From Jacaranda mimosifolia (Eukaryota > Streptophyta > Magnoliopsida > Lamiales > Bignoniaceae), in contig CM032131.1 of the NCBI GenBank assembly GCA_018894105.1, positions 18,829,578 to 18,893,577 of the forward strand: DNA of 64,000 nt, written 5' to 3'. Made by a program: the position numbers and the translations under genes. The stretch's first letter is position 1. Every line of letters begins with the position of its first letter. Below are positions 11,577-24,320 of the stretch, in pieces. The notes under the pieces were generated by a model. That model did not search any database and had not been told where the DNA came from. It saw only the letters and a program-made list of their open reading frames with translations.

Positions 11577-14477
11577 TGGATCACATTTTAAAATTTTGGG
11601 GATTTACATGGAATAAACTTTGGGTCAATGGGTCGAATATGAGGCACTAACTTTTTCTGGGGGCTTGATTGAAGAAAGGCCATCCTTGAAGGACTCAATT
11701 GAAGGAGGCAGAAAGTTTCTGGGGATAACTTGAGAATTAAGAAAAGTTCATTATATATACCATATTTTCAGTTTCCTCCTTATTTTTCCTTTTTCTTCAT
11801 CACCGAGGCCCTATTTTCTCCTTTCAGCGATCACCTTCGACCACACCCTGAAACTCAAAACTAAATTGACCAACTTTTTCCCTTCATCACCATGAACACA
11901 TAGATACCACATGCGCCTCCTTTTCACCGACGGACTACCGAAAATGTGAAGGCCAAAGACAATGCATGGCGGTGGTTGGTGAGTTTTCCATCTCCAGCGA
12001 TTGAAGTTCAAGTATAAGTAATGGGTTCTGTAGCTTTTATCTCAAGGGTCGTGAGGGTGGTTTTAGATTGAAGATTGAGCTGGAGACGGAGGAGAAATTG
12101 GATAAAAAACCTCACGGCAGCGAGTAGTGGTGCTAGGAGATCGGAGTTGAAATTAGAGGACAATCCCACAGTGAAAGCTAAAATTGAGTTGGGCGTTGGG
12201 TTTGTTGAGCTGAAATGCTCCTTTTGGTGGTATTGGTGACTGTCTCTGGCGACGGCAGACGGTGCGGCGGCGGCGGTGGAGAGACAGTCTCTTTAGCTCG
12301 TCGCAATGATTGTGGATATGGTTTTGGTTTGAGTTTCCAGAGCTTCGATAGTCGAATCTTGGGTAATGGAATAAGGGGATTTTAAGTGTTATGGCTTTTG
12401 TAATATTTAATCTTCCAAACCTTGTATTTTACCATGAATTGAGATTATAGCGCATTAATTGTACATGTATTGTTCCATGCTAGGATTATCGCATGTGCTT
12501 AGTGGACTCGGATATAACATATTATGTGTTTGGATTAGATGAGGGTATTAAAGGCATGAAAACCTTAAATTTAGAAATTGAGACCTAAATGGAAATAATC
12601 GGGACAATTAAGATATCTGGACCGTTTATTGATTTAAGATAATGATATAAGGTTAAATATATAATTGAGGACTAGTTTATGTTTCGTTGTATGGCTTGAT
12701 ATGAAAATTGGGATTATTTTGGCAACAACAGCTTTATTAGCCATTTTGGGCCAATAGTTCCATTTAAGCCCTAAAATTTTTATATTAACTGTTAATTAGC
12801 AATTTTAGGCTATTAATGGTTTAACTGTCACTATTAGGGTTGGATGTGAATTTTGACTGTGAACATATTATTTTGGTTAGGTGACAATGAAGTGGGTCCT
12901 GTAGATCAATAGGTGGCGACAACTTTTCTGAGACTATGGAGGTAAGGGTCTACCATTCTGGCCTTGTTTATATCTATCTATTCTTCCGGAATGACCCCTG
13001 TATGGGTCCAACTTGATTGTATTGCCTGTTCTTGATTGTTAAAATCGCACTCACTTGAGTATTCGTTCTTGTTATTGGAATTGTTCTTGCTCGCATGTTC
13101 AATTGTTAATTATTACTTGATACTTGTACCCCTGGGATGGTTAATTAATTCGTACACCCTTGTGAGGGTTAATTCTTGATCGTATTCTGATATGATTTCT
13201 TCTTGTTTGTTCTGGCGCCTACAACATCTTGTCTGTCATCTGTCTATTTTGTTACCTGATTGTTTGTTATATGTTTGTTCGGATATCGTACTTGTTATTG
13301 ATTGTTATTTATCATATGTACGGAGATATGTTAGCAGTACGTTAGGGGCTTTTCCCTAAGTATCAGCAATACCGCTAGGGGAGTTTCTCTACGTATCAGT
13401 AATATGTTTGGGCCTAGTGTCAATCCCAGCGGAATGCTTGGATATACTTGTACATGTTAGCAGTATGTAATGGGCGTTTCCCTGAGAATTACGATACTGC
13501 TAGGGGCGTTTTCCTAGGTATCAACAGTGAGTCAGGGGATTTTCTCAGAGCATCTGCACCCAGCAATGAGTTAGGGGCGTTTCCCTGAGCATCTGCAACC
13601 TATTGTAACCAAGCTGTCACATTTTGGTAAAAGTACTTGTTGATTGGTATAAGGAGAATCTGATATGCATGTTTCATTCTGACCTGTTAGACTGCATATG
13701 ATTTAGGCTTGTTCTGTCTTAACTGTACCCGATTGTTTGCGTCCTGTTCATAGAGCAATAAAGATGGTGTAGCTTCCTGGTTTAAGTCGGGTTGTTGTCT
13801 GGGTCGATTAAGCCGTTTGTATTTCCTCATGAACTGTGATCAGTTGAGACACTCTATACCTCCCGAGTACAATCGATTAAGACGATACTGGGCCTTTCGG
13901 GCCGACAGTTTCAAACCCGAGCTATTAACCACTTGAACTCTTGAATCAGTTAATGCTTGTTTATTAACTTGTAATTGCCTATTTCTTAATACGTTCCTGT
14001 ATTGTATATTATTTGATGATCTGTTGGATTGATTCTTCCTCGATAGATTCCCATTGTTGTTCTCATGTTTATCCCTTACTAAGTCTTTGGACTTATCCCC
14101 CGTATTCCTTTGACTTTCTCAGACAGGTTTAATTGAAGGATATGGACTCATTAATTGGGCTAGAGAAATACTTTTGTACTAGACTAGGTGTACGTGTATG
14201 TTATTGAGCTCTCTTGAATGATAATTTTGGTTTTGAGATGATGTGATATGTCAGGACTAATGTGGGGGACTTCAGTCTGTACAAGTTATGTTAGATATAA
14301 GAAGTTGAATCATGGAACGTCTTTAAGTGCTTGTTGTGTTAATTAAGTTTGAGATTTCCGCTGCTTTTGATAAGTTAAGTTGAAATGTTTCGAGCCTATT
14401 GTTTGTTTATGGATTAAGATTTAAGTCTGAATTAAGTAGTGTTTCAGCTAAGGGCGATCCCGAATGGGGGTGTTACA
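11577..14477 (+). mobile_element. 5'-truncated LTR of a Ty3/gypsy (Tekay-like) retrotransposon
   Basis: The LTR ends in GGGGGTGTTACA at 14477 and is followed by a primer-binding site. Its left end is cut at about 11577, where the tandem array stops. Compared with the opposite-facing copy (15797 leftwards), about 165 bp including the TGTAACACCCC start are missing, so a complete LTR would be near 3.1 kb. The TGTAACACCCC and TGTTACA ends are typical of Tekay/Del chromoviruses. That lineage call rests on the ends only, as no coding domain remains. Confidence 0.7.
13325..13612 (+). repeat. Short tandem repeats inside the LTR
   Basis: Four to six imperfect units share the pattern TTAGGGGCGTTTCCCTGAG followed by TATC or CATCTGCA and AGCA. 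Each unit holds a small inverted pair (AGGGGC, then CCCT), so each could fold into a short stem. It lies within the plus-facing LTR and is not seen in the shorter opposite copy. Confidence 0.6.
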
Positions 14478-14479
14478 GG

Positions 14480-14492
14480 TGGTATCAGAGCC
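14480..14492 (+). other. Primer-binding site, initiator tRNA-Met type
   Basis: TGGTATCAGAGCC lies 2 bases after the LTR end TGTTACA. It matches the complement of the plant initiator tRNA-Met 3' end, the usual primer of many plant LTR retrotransposons. About 380 bp of leader without coding sequence follow before the opposite-facing LTR fragment. Confidence 0.85.
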
Positions 14493-14869
14493 TAGGTTTT
14501 GATGACCTAGGTTCACATGGGAATGAATGATTGTTCTGACTGAATTTGATTAGCCTGCTAGAGACATGACTTGAATTAGGAACTATCTAGGATATAAACA
14601 CTTTGAATAAGAGAACTTGAACTATACTAGGACTTGATCCTGGAATGTGACTGTGGGAATGAGAACTTTTGGGTAATAGAGAGACTAAGTTTGAATTTAG
14701 AAATATTTTAGATATGTATACTTAAGTTAAGGAATACCTAAGTTATGTCAGGTTGTGATTCTAGAATGTTGAATTTTAGGTATTTTGTGTATTGAGGGAG
14801 TTCCTGTGTGATTCGTCGATTTAAGATGAATTTGATCAATTGACGTTAGGAAGATGAGTATGTACTGTA

Positions 14870-15797
14870 GGATGTTTACCCACGAATTTGCTTAACCGGA
14901 CCTCGAAACCACGAACCAAAACCATTTTGACCCTGGTCCATCGTCGCGTCGCCACCACCATTGTCAAAAAATCTCAAAACTACCACCAAGCTATGCCTCT
15001 CCACAAGAGCTGTTCAATGAACCCTTCAATTAACCATTTCGCTGCCGGGAAGACTTCCAATTTGAGCTCTGAAGTCACTGCCCCGCCAATCGCCACTGTG
15101 AGTCCTTCTTCAATTTCAGTCCCTGGCGCCACCCCTTACTCCAATCCAAGTGTACCACCTTGTTCCCTGAGCTAAAATCTTCACCTTTCACCGCCCAAAA
15201 ATGGATCCCTACCTCTGCCTCACCTTCGCCATCGCCCGTCAATCGCTATCGCGGTAAGTTTTGAGCTTCGGTTTTCCAGTGGCCCGCTGTGAACTACGAG
15301 TGCATGTGGTATGGGTGTGGAGTTGATGGTTAGGAGAAGCGTTTGGCCGATTTTAATTTAAAGTTTGACTATCATTGGTAGAAGTTCATCGGAGTTGACA
15401 GGGAGGGGTTTCGGGTGAGGGAAAAGATGAAAATAAGGGAGGAAAATGAAAATAAGTTATATATAGTAATAACTTTTCCTACTTCATAGATTGACCCCAG
15501 AAGTTTCTTCAGCCAACAATTAAGCCCTTCAAAGTTTCCACAAACTTCAATTCAACCCCTAACTAAGCAGGTGCCTCACTTTGACCCCTCTAACCAAAAA
15601 TAATAGCCATGCAACCCCAAAACTTTCAAGATATGATCCAATCAAGTCTTGCTTAATTGCACTTTGACCCCAAAACTTTCAAAATTTTTGCAATCAAGTC
15701 CTTTTCATTTATTTTTCGAGCCCTAAAATCCAATCAATAAAAATCTTGATTTTCTCAATTCTTATTTTCCAAAATACTGAATTTTAGGGGTGTTACA
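14870..15797 (-). mobile_element. Opposite-facing fragment of the same LTR family
   Basis: Read on the minus strand it starts TGTAACACCCCTAAAATTC at 15797. It shares, in order, the words GTTTTGGGG, GTCAAAGTGAGGCAC, GGCTTAATTG, TTTCTGGGG, TATATATA and TTTTCCTCC with the first 700 bp of the LTR at 11577. It breaks off near 14870 where the leader of the first LTR ends. No primer site or coding sequence belongs to it. Confidence 0.7.
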
Positions 15798-16461
15798 ATC
15801 AAGTTATTATTGTTTCTGATTTTCTGTTATATTGTGTATATATGCAGGATAATATATTTTTACTAATTGCTTTTTTATACATAACCATTCTTTTTAGGAA
15901 CTGTTTCCCACGAGCCCATTTTGTGCAAAAATATTCCAATAATTGCTCCTGGCAACATTATGCTTCTTATTTTTTTCTTATTAAAGTAGTTTTTTATATC
16001 TTTTTTTGCTTAAAAAAAGCGAACAATGATATTGAGCTTTTTTTTTTGGTTTCTATTTGGCCCTTTTATAGTTGGATGTGTTTCTTTTTTATGAGCTTGG
16101 TACAGGGACTTAGGGCCACCTACATATTAGAGAAGAAGCCCTAATTTTAATTTTATTTTTCTCTATCTTATAAATTTGGAGTTCGGTTGGTCGGTTAGAT
16201 AATTAGTTACTTGATTTTATGATATTGAATTTGCGTAATCTAAAACATGAAGTTCTTTTAAAACTTCACCTTTCTATCTAAAATAGTATATTAAATGTAG
16301 ATTAGTTAATTTAAATATGACCTTCGTAAAGTTAAACAAAAAAGAACCTATGAATTTGGAGTTACTCATGAGAGGTTGATCGTTCTACTTGACAATGTTG
16401 TTTGAGGATAGTTTCGGAGGAGTACCTAAATTGAAATGTGTTCTTGAAAGATGTTAAGATA
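15798..16461. other. AT-rich stretch, no gene seen
   Basis: A T-rich open frame at 15842-16144 gives a hydrophobic, low-complexity product rich in Phe and Leu with no family resemblance. I treat it as chance. Confidence 0.4.
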
Positions 16462-16608
16462 AACTTTGCGAAGGCAGAAGAGTATTGCGAAGGGGTAATT
16501 TTGGTTAATCCATCTGATGGAAATATGTCTTCACTTTTTGTTGATTTAATATATGAGACACAAAGAGATGCTGCTAGAGCTGAGATTTACTTGATCAAGT
16601 TGTTGTGA
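16462..16608 (+). pseudogene. TPR-like protein gene relic
   Basis: An open stretch of 48 codons starting NFAKAEEYCEGVILVNPSDG and containing DLIYETQRDAARAEIYL ends in TGA at 16606-16608. The pattern (A-E-x-Y ... A-I-x-x-x-P-S-D-G ... Y-A-D-L-I-W-x-T-x-x-D ... R-A-E-x-Y-F) is that of the plant tetratricopeptide-repeat family whose helices repeat around PSDG. An in-frame stop lies just upstream, and I found no other exon. It is a short fragment and unlikely to be expressed as protein. The family call is from memory of the pattern. Confidence 0.5.
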
Positions 16609-17426
16609 ATTTGGTATATTTTGCCCTTTCCAATGATTCAAGGTTGTAAAATGACATCTATAAATTGAATTGATAATATTGTCGATAGGTAATTTATGGT
16701 TATAATACATTATAAAAGTAATATATATTTGAAACTTTAAGTTTTAAAAATTAATATATGCATTTACATGTAAGAATATTTATTTCTTTATCAATAATAT
16801 TTTTTTCTTATATGTAAAAAGTTGGATAATGTTTTTTGTTTAAAAAAAAATACTTTTTAAATATTTTAAAAATTATAAAGTGAGTCTAAGGTGTTAATTC
16901 CCATTAGATCTCAATTTTAACATGAATTTCTGAATCCATAGAAGTCTTAACAAATTCTATGATGACATACCATTTCGAAATTCCTCACTTTTCAAAACGA
17001 GCAATGAGCAAAGCCTAAATTTACAACCACTTTATCTATACAAAACTGAGATTTATTTTGAATCAAATAATAGGTAGTCATATTTAATTAACTCTTGAAA
17101 AATTAATATTTTTTTTTCAATTGTTTTAATGAAATTGATCTTGTGAGCATACATGTAAGATTTATTTGGACAATCTCAAATATTGTATTTTGTTGTATTA
17201 ATATATATATATATATATCTACATGGTTCCAGTTGTGGCATATATTATCTATTTAAAAATCGGCGAATATATAATGAAATCAAAGGTAAAGTGCATGGGA
17301 ATTAGATGGGTCAAATTTTAAGTCTCTCATCTAGCTATGGGTCAATTTCCCTTTCAAAAATACAGACTGAAGGGCAGATACATTGACAAATTTTATTCAA
17401 TTATTTTTTGCAATGAAAAAATGTAA
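16609..17426. other. AT-rich spacer
   Basis: I see no gene, only a TA microsatellite near 17200-17218 and A/T tracts. Confidence 0.4.
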
Positions 17427-17485
17427 GGCTATGTTTGGTTACATTTTGCCAAAATGAGTTCATTTTGGCAAAATGTAACCAAACA

Positions 17486-19981
17486 CACTACAAGAAAAAT
17501 AGGATTTAATGGCACTAAAAAGTGCCACTTAAATAATGTTATAGTGACAATTTTATATTTAATGGCATTTTTTAAAAATGCCATTTATAGCGGTGTAGCT
17601 AAAGGTATAATGTCACTATTTTAATCGTATTGTGGCATTAATAAAGTGCAACAAGAAACACATTAAATGACATTTTAAAATATCACAAAAATTTCATTGA
17701 ATGACATCTCAAAATGTCACATTCTTTTGTTAAAGTGACATGGTAATATGCCACAAAAGATGCATATAGTAACATACTAAAATGCCACAAAAAGTTTATT
17801 TTGATGACATGTTAAAATGCCATGGAAAATATAATAAGTGACATATTAAAATGCCACAAAAATATCTTTGAATGACATAATAACATGCCATAAAAAATGC
17901 AATAAATGATATACTAAAATTCCATAAAAGATATTTTAAATGATATGTAAACATGCCACAAAATTGTATATTAGTGGCATGTCAAAATGCTGCAAAAAAA
18001 GGATTTAGCTGACACTTTGAAATGACACAATATTCATAAATTGTTGCATTACAAAATGTCACCAAAAAATACCTTTTGTGGCACATTAACTTGTCAAAAT
18101 ATTTATATTAGTTACTTTAGTAGTGTCCCAAAAGAATTATTTTCTGACATTTCAAAGTGCCAAAAAAACTTATAAAATGAACTTTTTACAGTGCCACTTT
18201 AAATCTATAATATTAATTTCAAGCACTAATAGTATCTATTTATTTAATAGGCAAAAATTAAATTCTTTTAAAAATAAAATAAAATAACAATCTTTATTCT
18301 TATAATAAAAAACATTTTATTAGCCCAAAAAAAATGGAGCAAAGGAGACATTTCGGATTAAATGAAATCATTAAATAAACATAAGTTCTTAGTAATATCA
18401 CTGATCAATAACATGTTCAAAGGTTGTAGTCTATTAAATCTAACAAAAATAAATAGCTCTATTCGAAGACTAGAAACCAAAGGTGCTTCAAATTCAGTGA
18501 ATATTCAAAAATCATAAGAATCCAAGACTTGAAATGATATATCTTCGAAAAGCATTTGAATCATCCATAAAGGCGAGAATCTACATCTTTTGAGATCTGC
18601 ACAAGTAGGGCAATAATATAAATATATAATTGTTATTATTTAAAATTTGTAATTATATAAAGCAATAAGATTAATATTTTATAAAACTTAAGAGATTGTC
18701 AATACATACCACAAAAGCTTTTGGCCAAGCACGCGACTATGGCTGCTGTAGTTGCTCTTGTATTGGATTGCTTTCTCCCTAGAAAAGAAGAAATGTGTAA
18801 AGATAATGGGTCTTATTGGTGGGAGAACTTCATGGTGTACAACAAAGATGTTAGGAATGATGAATTCTATAATATTATTGCAATCATAACAAAGAAGTTC
18901 ACGAAGTATCAAATATATTCACAAATTTTGCAATTACATATATACATATATTATCTATTCTATACTATTTCTTCCACAGTAACATCAAATCCCATGGCAC
19001 ATAATGATATTACAAAAGAAAAGAAAAAAAAAAACTATCAAATGAGACTCATACCTTCAAGAAATAGTTTAAGTCTTCAAGTTTGAGTATGATTAAAATT
19101 TACAAGCACTTTGAATAAAAAGCTATATTTTCCCTCCAACCTTATTTTTATCATCCCTCCAACAATTTGAATGGTCTCTTTCCAATATATTACATATTTT
19201 TTATTTTGACAGAATTTAACACATTACCATAATTGATGATTGAGCATAGGGAAAGGTAAATCAAAATCTTATTAATTGTTATCCACTTCCATGTTAGAAA
19301 AGGATTAAAATGGAATGTTACAAATGATAATTTCACTACCTTAATGATTAAGTTGTTAAATATAGAAGGATCTTTAATAAAATTATTAATTAAAAATATA
19401 AAATTTAAAAGAATGTAAAAAATCATTAAGTTAGTGTAATTAAATATGTTGTGGAATTTTCTACAAAATGACACTATAACATGATATAAGTGTCATTTTT
19501 AATAACAATTGATGACACTTAGTTAAATGCCTTTAAAACCCATTTAGGTTGGCATGTTCAATCAAATGCCACTATTTTATTTGACATTTATTAATTAAAC
19601 ATCACAAAATATTACCTTCAGTGTCATTTCTTAACAAATATCACTATAATAGTATTGCGTGTCATTGTGTTATAAAATGCCACCAAATGAATGTCACTAG
19701 ATTATTTATGACATTTTTTTTTTCAAATGACATTATAAATAACTATAAGTGACATTTTAAGAAAAAGAATTAGTGACACTAATTAAGTGCCTTTAAAATA
19801 CATTTATGATGGCATTTTTAATCAAATGTCACCATTTTATTTGTTATTCATTAATCAAATGTCACTAAATATTAATTTATAGTGACATTTTTTTGTAATT
19901 GCCACCACATTATTTTTATGTGGCATTACTTTATAAAGTGTCGCTAAGTTAGTGCCACTAAATGCCATTTTTCTTGTAGTG
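17486..19981. mobile_element. Non-autonomous CACTA (En/Spm) element, 2.5 kb
   Basis: Ends are CACTACAAGAAAAATAGG on the left and, inverted, CACTACAAGAAAAATGGC on the right. A 3-bp duplication ACA flanks it (17483-17485 and 19982-19984). Both sides carry dense subterminal repeats of the kind TGACATTTTAAAATGCCAC, mostly at 17510-18200 and 19460-19970, in opposite orientation, as expected for TNPA-type binding sites. The core at 18200-19450 is AT-rich. An open frame at 18721-19086 resembles nothing I know, so no transposase is encoded. Confidence 0.92.
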
Positions 19982-20327
19982 ACATATGGGTCACTTTTTT
20001 GCCAAAACAATACATACTAATTTCTAGAATACCCTTTCAAATCAATTGAATTATTACCAAAAATTCCATATACATACATATACATATCATATATTTTATC
20101 ATTATTTTTATAATTAAAAAATCATATACAATCATCACATGTATATATTATATATTTTATTATTATTATTTTTACAATAAAAAATATTATTCAATTTTAT
20201 TTTAATCCCAAAAATCTAACAAAAAAATATTAATTTGACTGCTATAGCAGAAATTGTCTCATCCCAAAACATAAACAAGCATACCAAAACTCCCTAAAAT
20301 AATTTTCTAACTATTTCCAAAACATAA

Positions 20328-21946
20328 GGGCCTATTCTTTTGCATTTTGGGCATTTTTTGGAAAATATTTTGGGAGAATAGATATTTGGGAGAAAATTTA
20401 GAGAATGTGCCAAACATTTCTTTTTGTTTTGAAAAAACGGGGAAAATGAATTGAGAATGAAGTGGTTGTTTCTTTCTGTTTTGGGAGGATACAAACTTTA
20501 CTATAAATATCAAATTAGTTGAATTTTTGTTGGGTTTGTGGGGCGAAAGTGATTTTTTTATGTAATGTATGTATATATATTTATAGTTGGATGATGTGTA
20601 TGTGCGTGTATATATATGTATAAAGATTGATATATGGTTGTAATAAAATGATGTGTAATTAATTTAATTGGTGATTTATGATGAAATTTATATTTTTATA
20701 AATTTAACATTAGCAAATGATGTATTACTTGGAAGAAAATACTTATTAATAAATATTAATTATTTATTAAATCATAATTATAAAAAATTGGCTAGTACCA
20801 TAATTATGTCATAATTGTTAATATAAGTTTGTATAAAAAAAATTAATTAATGTACATTAATTATAAACTAATTACTATTTATTAATTAAAATATAAGTAT
20901 TTAACTATTTATTATTTCTGATTTATGTACAAATAAAACTTAATTATTGATTTAAATAAAATAATTTATTTAACAACTTATATATGTAATATTTATAACA
21001 ATTCATCAAGTTAAAAAATAAATAATTTTATATTATATGAAATTAAATCATCTTAAATTATTTATTAAACAAATAAACATAATATTTAATTATACATCAA
21101 TGAAATATAAAACATGATTAATATATAAACAACAAGTATTTAAATAATTAAATAAATTAATTTAATCAGTTATTTATTTACTTTAGCTCATTATTTAATT
21201 AATACATTATGGTAAATAAATTACTTAGTAAAAAATCAAATAATTTTTACTTAAATTGAATTAATTTTCTCAATAATTATTTTAATTATATTAATATTAA
21301 AGTTAATATATTATTAAATAATAATTAAATTTGTTATTATAATTTTAAATAAATCTAAAGATTAATATTTAATGAAGATTAATTTTTTTGAAGAAGATTA
21401 ATTTATTTATTATATCAAATTAAAACATCTTAAATTATTTATTAAATGAATAAATGTAATATTTAATTAATACATTAAATATTAAATATAACTAAATATA
21501 TTATTTAATTATTAAGTAATTTAATTAATTAATTTGATACGTTATGTAGTAAATAAAGTATTTAATAATAATATAAATGATCTTTAATTAAATTTAATTA
21601 TTTTTTTCAATAATTAATTTAATTAAAATTTTAAACATAAGTTTTAGAATTTTATAACTAGTAATAATTTATATATATACACATATATATAGATGAGTGA
21701 AGTAAGATAGTAATAAATGAATGAGTAATAAATGAATGAGTGATGTGGAAAATAGAGTGAGAAAGTGATGGGGTATGTGGGGGGAGGTGTGGTTTTTAGG
21801 GTATAGGTATTTTGATATCGTTTTGGTTAGGATTTTTTGGGTATAGAATTTTTGTGTCTTGGGAGAATGATTGGAGAATGTGTACACTTTTGGGGGTTGT
21901 TTTGGGAGTTGGAAAATATTTTGCAAAATTGCAAAAGAACAAAGTC
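20328..21946. mobile_element. PIF/Harbinger-like TIR element nested in the MITE
   Basis: Ends are GGGCCTATTCTTTTGCA on the left and, inverted, GACTTTGTTCTTTTGCA on the right, flanked by a perfect TAA duplication (20325-20327 and 21947-21949). The related uninterrupted MITE at 39842 reads straight through this point (ACATGAACAAACGTCCATCAC), confirming an insertion. The inside, about 20570-21650, is almost pure A+T with many ATTAATTA words and no coding sequence. Confidence 0.82.
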
Positions 21947-22036
21947 TAAACAAATATACATCACATTTCCCAACACAAATTTAACATTTTCCAAAACTTG
22001 TTCTCCCAAACATACAATTCATATTCAAACATTACC

Positions 22037-24310
22037 CAAGTATTTTTGTACTTTTACATTATACCTTTATAAGATGATGCTGTGGTGAACATGATTTTTC
22101 ATTGTTTTTGACATTCATATATTTTGATTCCATGGAAAAATTTTAATTTTATGCCATATATATCTTATATATCGTGAATTGAAATTAGTTTTATATAAAA
22201 TAGAATATATATATACATATATATATATATATCTTTAGTTATAATTGGTTTACTCCATGCATAGCACAAAGCACATGCTAGTTTATATAAAATATCAAAT
22301 CATCACTTCTTTATAAAGAGTTAGAAGTTTGAGAAATGAATAACCATAAATTAATTGATATGTAAGTCCTCAATTGATCAAAGTCTTTAAAATTTAATTA
22401 TTTTTATAGTAATATTTTTTAGATATGTAAAATATTTTTAAATAAAACTATATATATAAAATATAACAAATAATTTAATTTAAAGAACTTATTTCAAGTA
22501 TAAAAAATGACTTTCGACAACAATTATAAACTCTGAATTTTATTTTTCTATTATTAATTTAAATTATTTTAGGTTTTAGCAATATAATAATGGAGAACCC
22601 ATTTTCAATTATTTGAAATAAATTCTTTTACATAGGACATATAGATAGTTGTGAAATTTTTTCAAAACTAGGTAAATAACCATTTAAATTGCAAATGGTG
22701 TCAACTTTTATATTTTTTGATATATTTAGTTACACAATTTTATAAATATATCGCACATATTTATTTTAATATTTTTCTTTATAATAATTCACAAAAATAT
22801 TTTTAATTCAATTCATTTAATTATTCGTACATTTTTACATACTTATAAAAGAAACTTATGAGAGATCAATTTTCAAATATTAAAAAAAAAATGTTATTTA
22901 CTTATTATTTTACTCAAGTACATAATATATGTTATTTGATAATTTTAAAAATAATAAAGAGATGATAATATATGTTACTACATGTATAAATAAAAATAAA
23001 TAAATTTTATTTATCTGAGTTATATGTAATATTTAGAGATATTAGTTTATTAAAATTGCAAGTTACAAATTACTTATTAAATTAGTTATCAAATAGTAAC
23101 CGAATGTAAATTGCTTCCATAGATAAAGTACAAAGAGGTTATATATTTGCTCTAACAAAAAAATACTTAACATTTAAAAATCTCAAATGTCATAAAAATT
23201 GTAACTGTAACTTTCATATTATTAAGAAATCATATGGAAAGGCATTATATTTAAAAAAAAAAATTAATTATTTATCATATCAAAATATTTATATGTAAAA
23301 ATAATTTAGAAAGTGTATTTCATAAAATATTTTGCTCTATTTCTTTTTCTTAATTCTTTCATTTATTTTTTTAAATTTTATCATTTTAAAAATTCTTATA
23401 TAATTTATAAACTTAGAGTTAGCAATTCTTGATATTCTACAACTTATTTAAGTATAAATTATCTTCAAACATAATATCTTTAATTCAAATATTCACATTA
23501 TTTTATTTATTAGTAATTGATTTTCTTTATTTAAATACTAAAAATAATTACAATTCATTTTGTAGTCACATGAAGTAAAATATATATTATCATCAAATCG
23601 ATACATCGCTCCGGGCATATATATATATATGTATGTATGATGCTTATAAAATGTCTTTCAAATTCTAAACTTATCTGATGAGATAAAAATATGATTATGG
23701 TATTTCGAAATTATCTTATGAGATGAAAATCTATATTGCAATTTGGATAAGTAGAATATGATATTTTAATCATAATAGGTAAGTTGATTGTATTAAAATA
23801 AAGTTAAAAATAAATAAACAACTAGAGAATTTTTTTAATTAAATTGAAAAATTCAAAATTCTAAAAATTTAATATTTGATCAAAATTGCACAATTAAATT
23901 AATACATATGAAACTAGACTGTATATAATAGTATAGATACTTTGTTCCCTTTTTTTAAAACTGCGTAAAACATATTATACCACATTGCATATAATATCCA
24001 AACCCCTAAACTCCCATCCGCAAATTAATCGGAAAAGGGAGAAACATACATCAATAAGCCATATACAGAATCAGAGATACACATAAACGACTAAAATACC
24101 CCATCAAAACCGAAAATCCACAAAAGATAAGAACAAAATCCGAAAATAATACCTACTAATTATTAAAACATTTACCAAAACAATTTGCAGCAAAAAAGAT
24201 TAATCAGAGACAATTCACCCAAACACCCTTCGTCGGAGCCGGGACACACGACAGACGTTTGTGGGCACATCCTTACAAGTTTCTTAATTGATATTTTATT
24301 AAGCATCACT
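22037..24310. other. Very AT-rich intergenic DNA
   Basis: I see no gene. TA repeats occur near 22208-22232 and 23616-23630. The last 300 bases are A-rich with CCAAAA words and may be another decayed element, but I find no ends. Confidence 0.4.
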
Positions 24311-24320
24311 ACTTGAACTT

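Larger units (their letters stand above)
17427..22036. mobile_element. Harbinger-like MITE split by two later insertions
   Basis: The left end GGCTATGTTTGGTTACATTT follows TAA (17424-17426). The right end, read inversely, is GGTAATGTTTG and is followed by CAA. The internal order (CCCAAAA..., AACAAAAAAATATTAATTT, GCAGAAATTGTCTCATCCC, ATAATTTTCTAACTA, CATCACATTTCCCAA) matches the compact relative at 39842-40260. Removing the CACTA element and the inner TIR element leaves about 0.5 kb, close to the relative's 0.42 kb. Three-base duplications of the TAA type fit PIF/Harbinger. It encodes nothing. Confidence 0.75.

Noticed and set aside
15842..16144. 100-codon open frame
   Set aside because: T-rich DNA gives a Phe/Leu-rich product by chance; no signal or domain pattern is convincing.
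18721..19086. 121-codon open frame in the CACTA core
   Set aside because: Low complexity, no transposase motif, and overlapping frames on the other strand are equally long.
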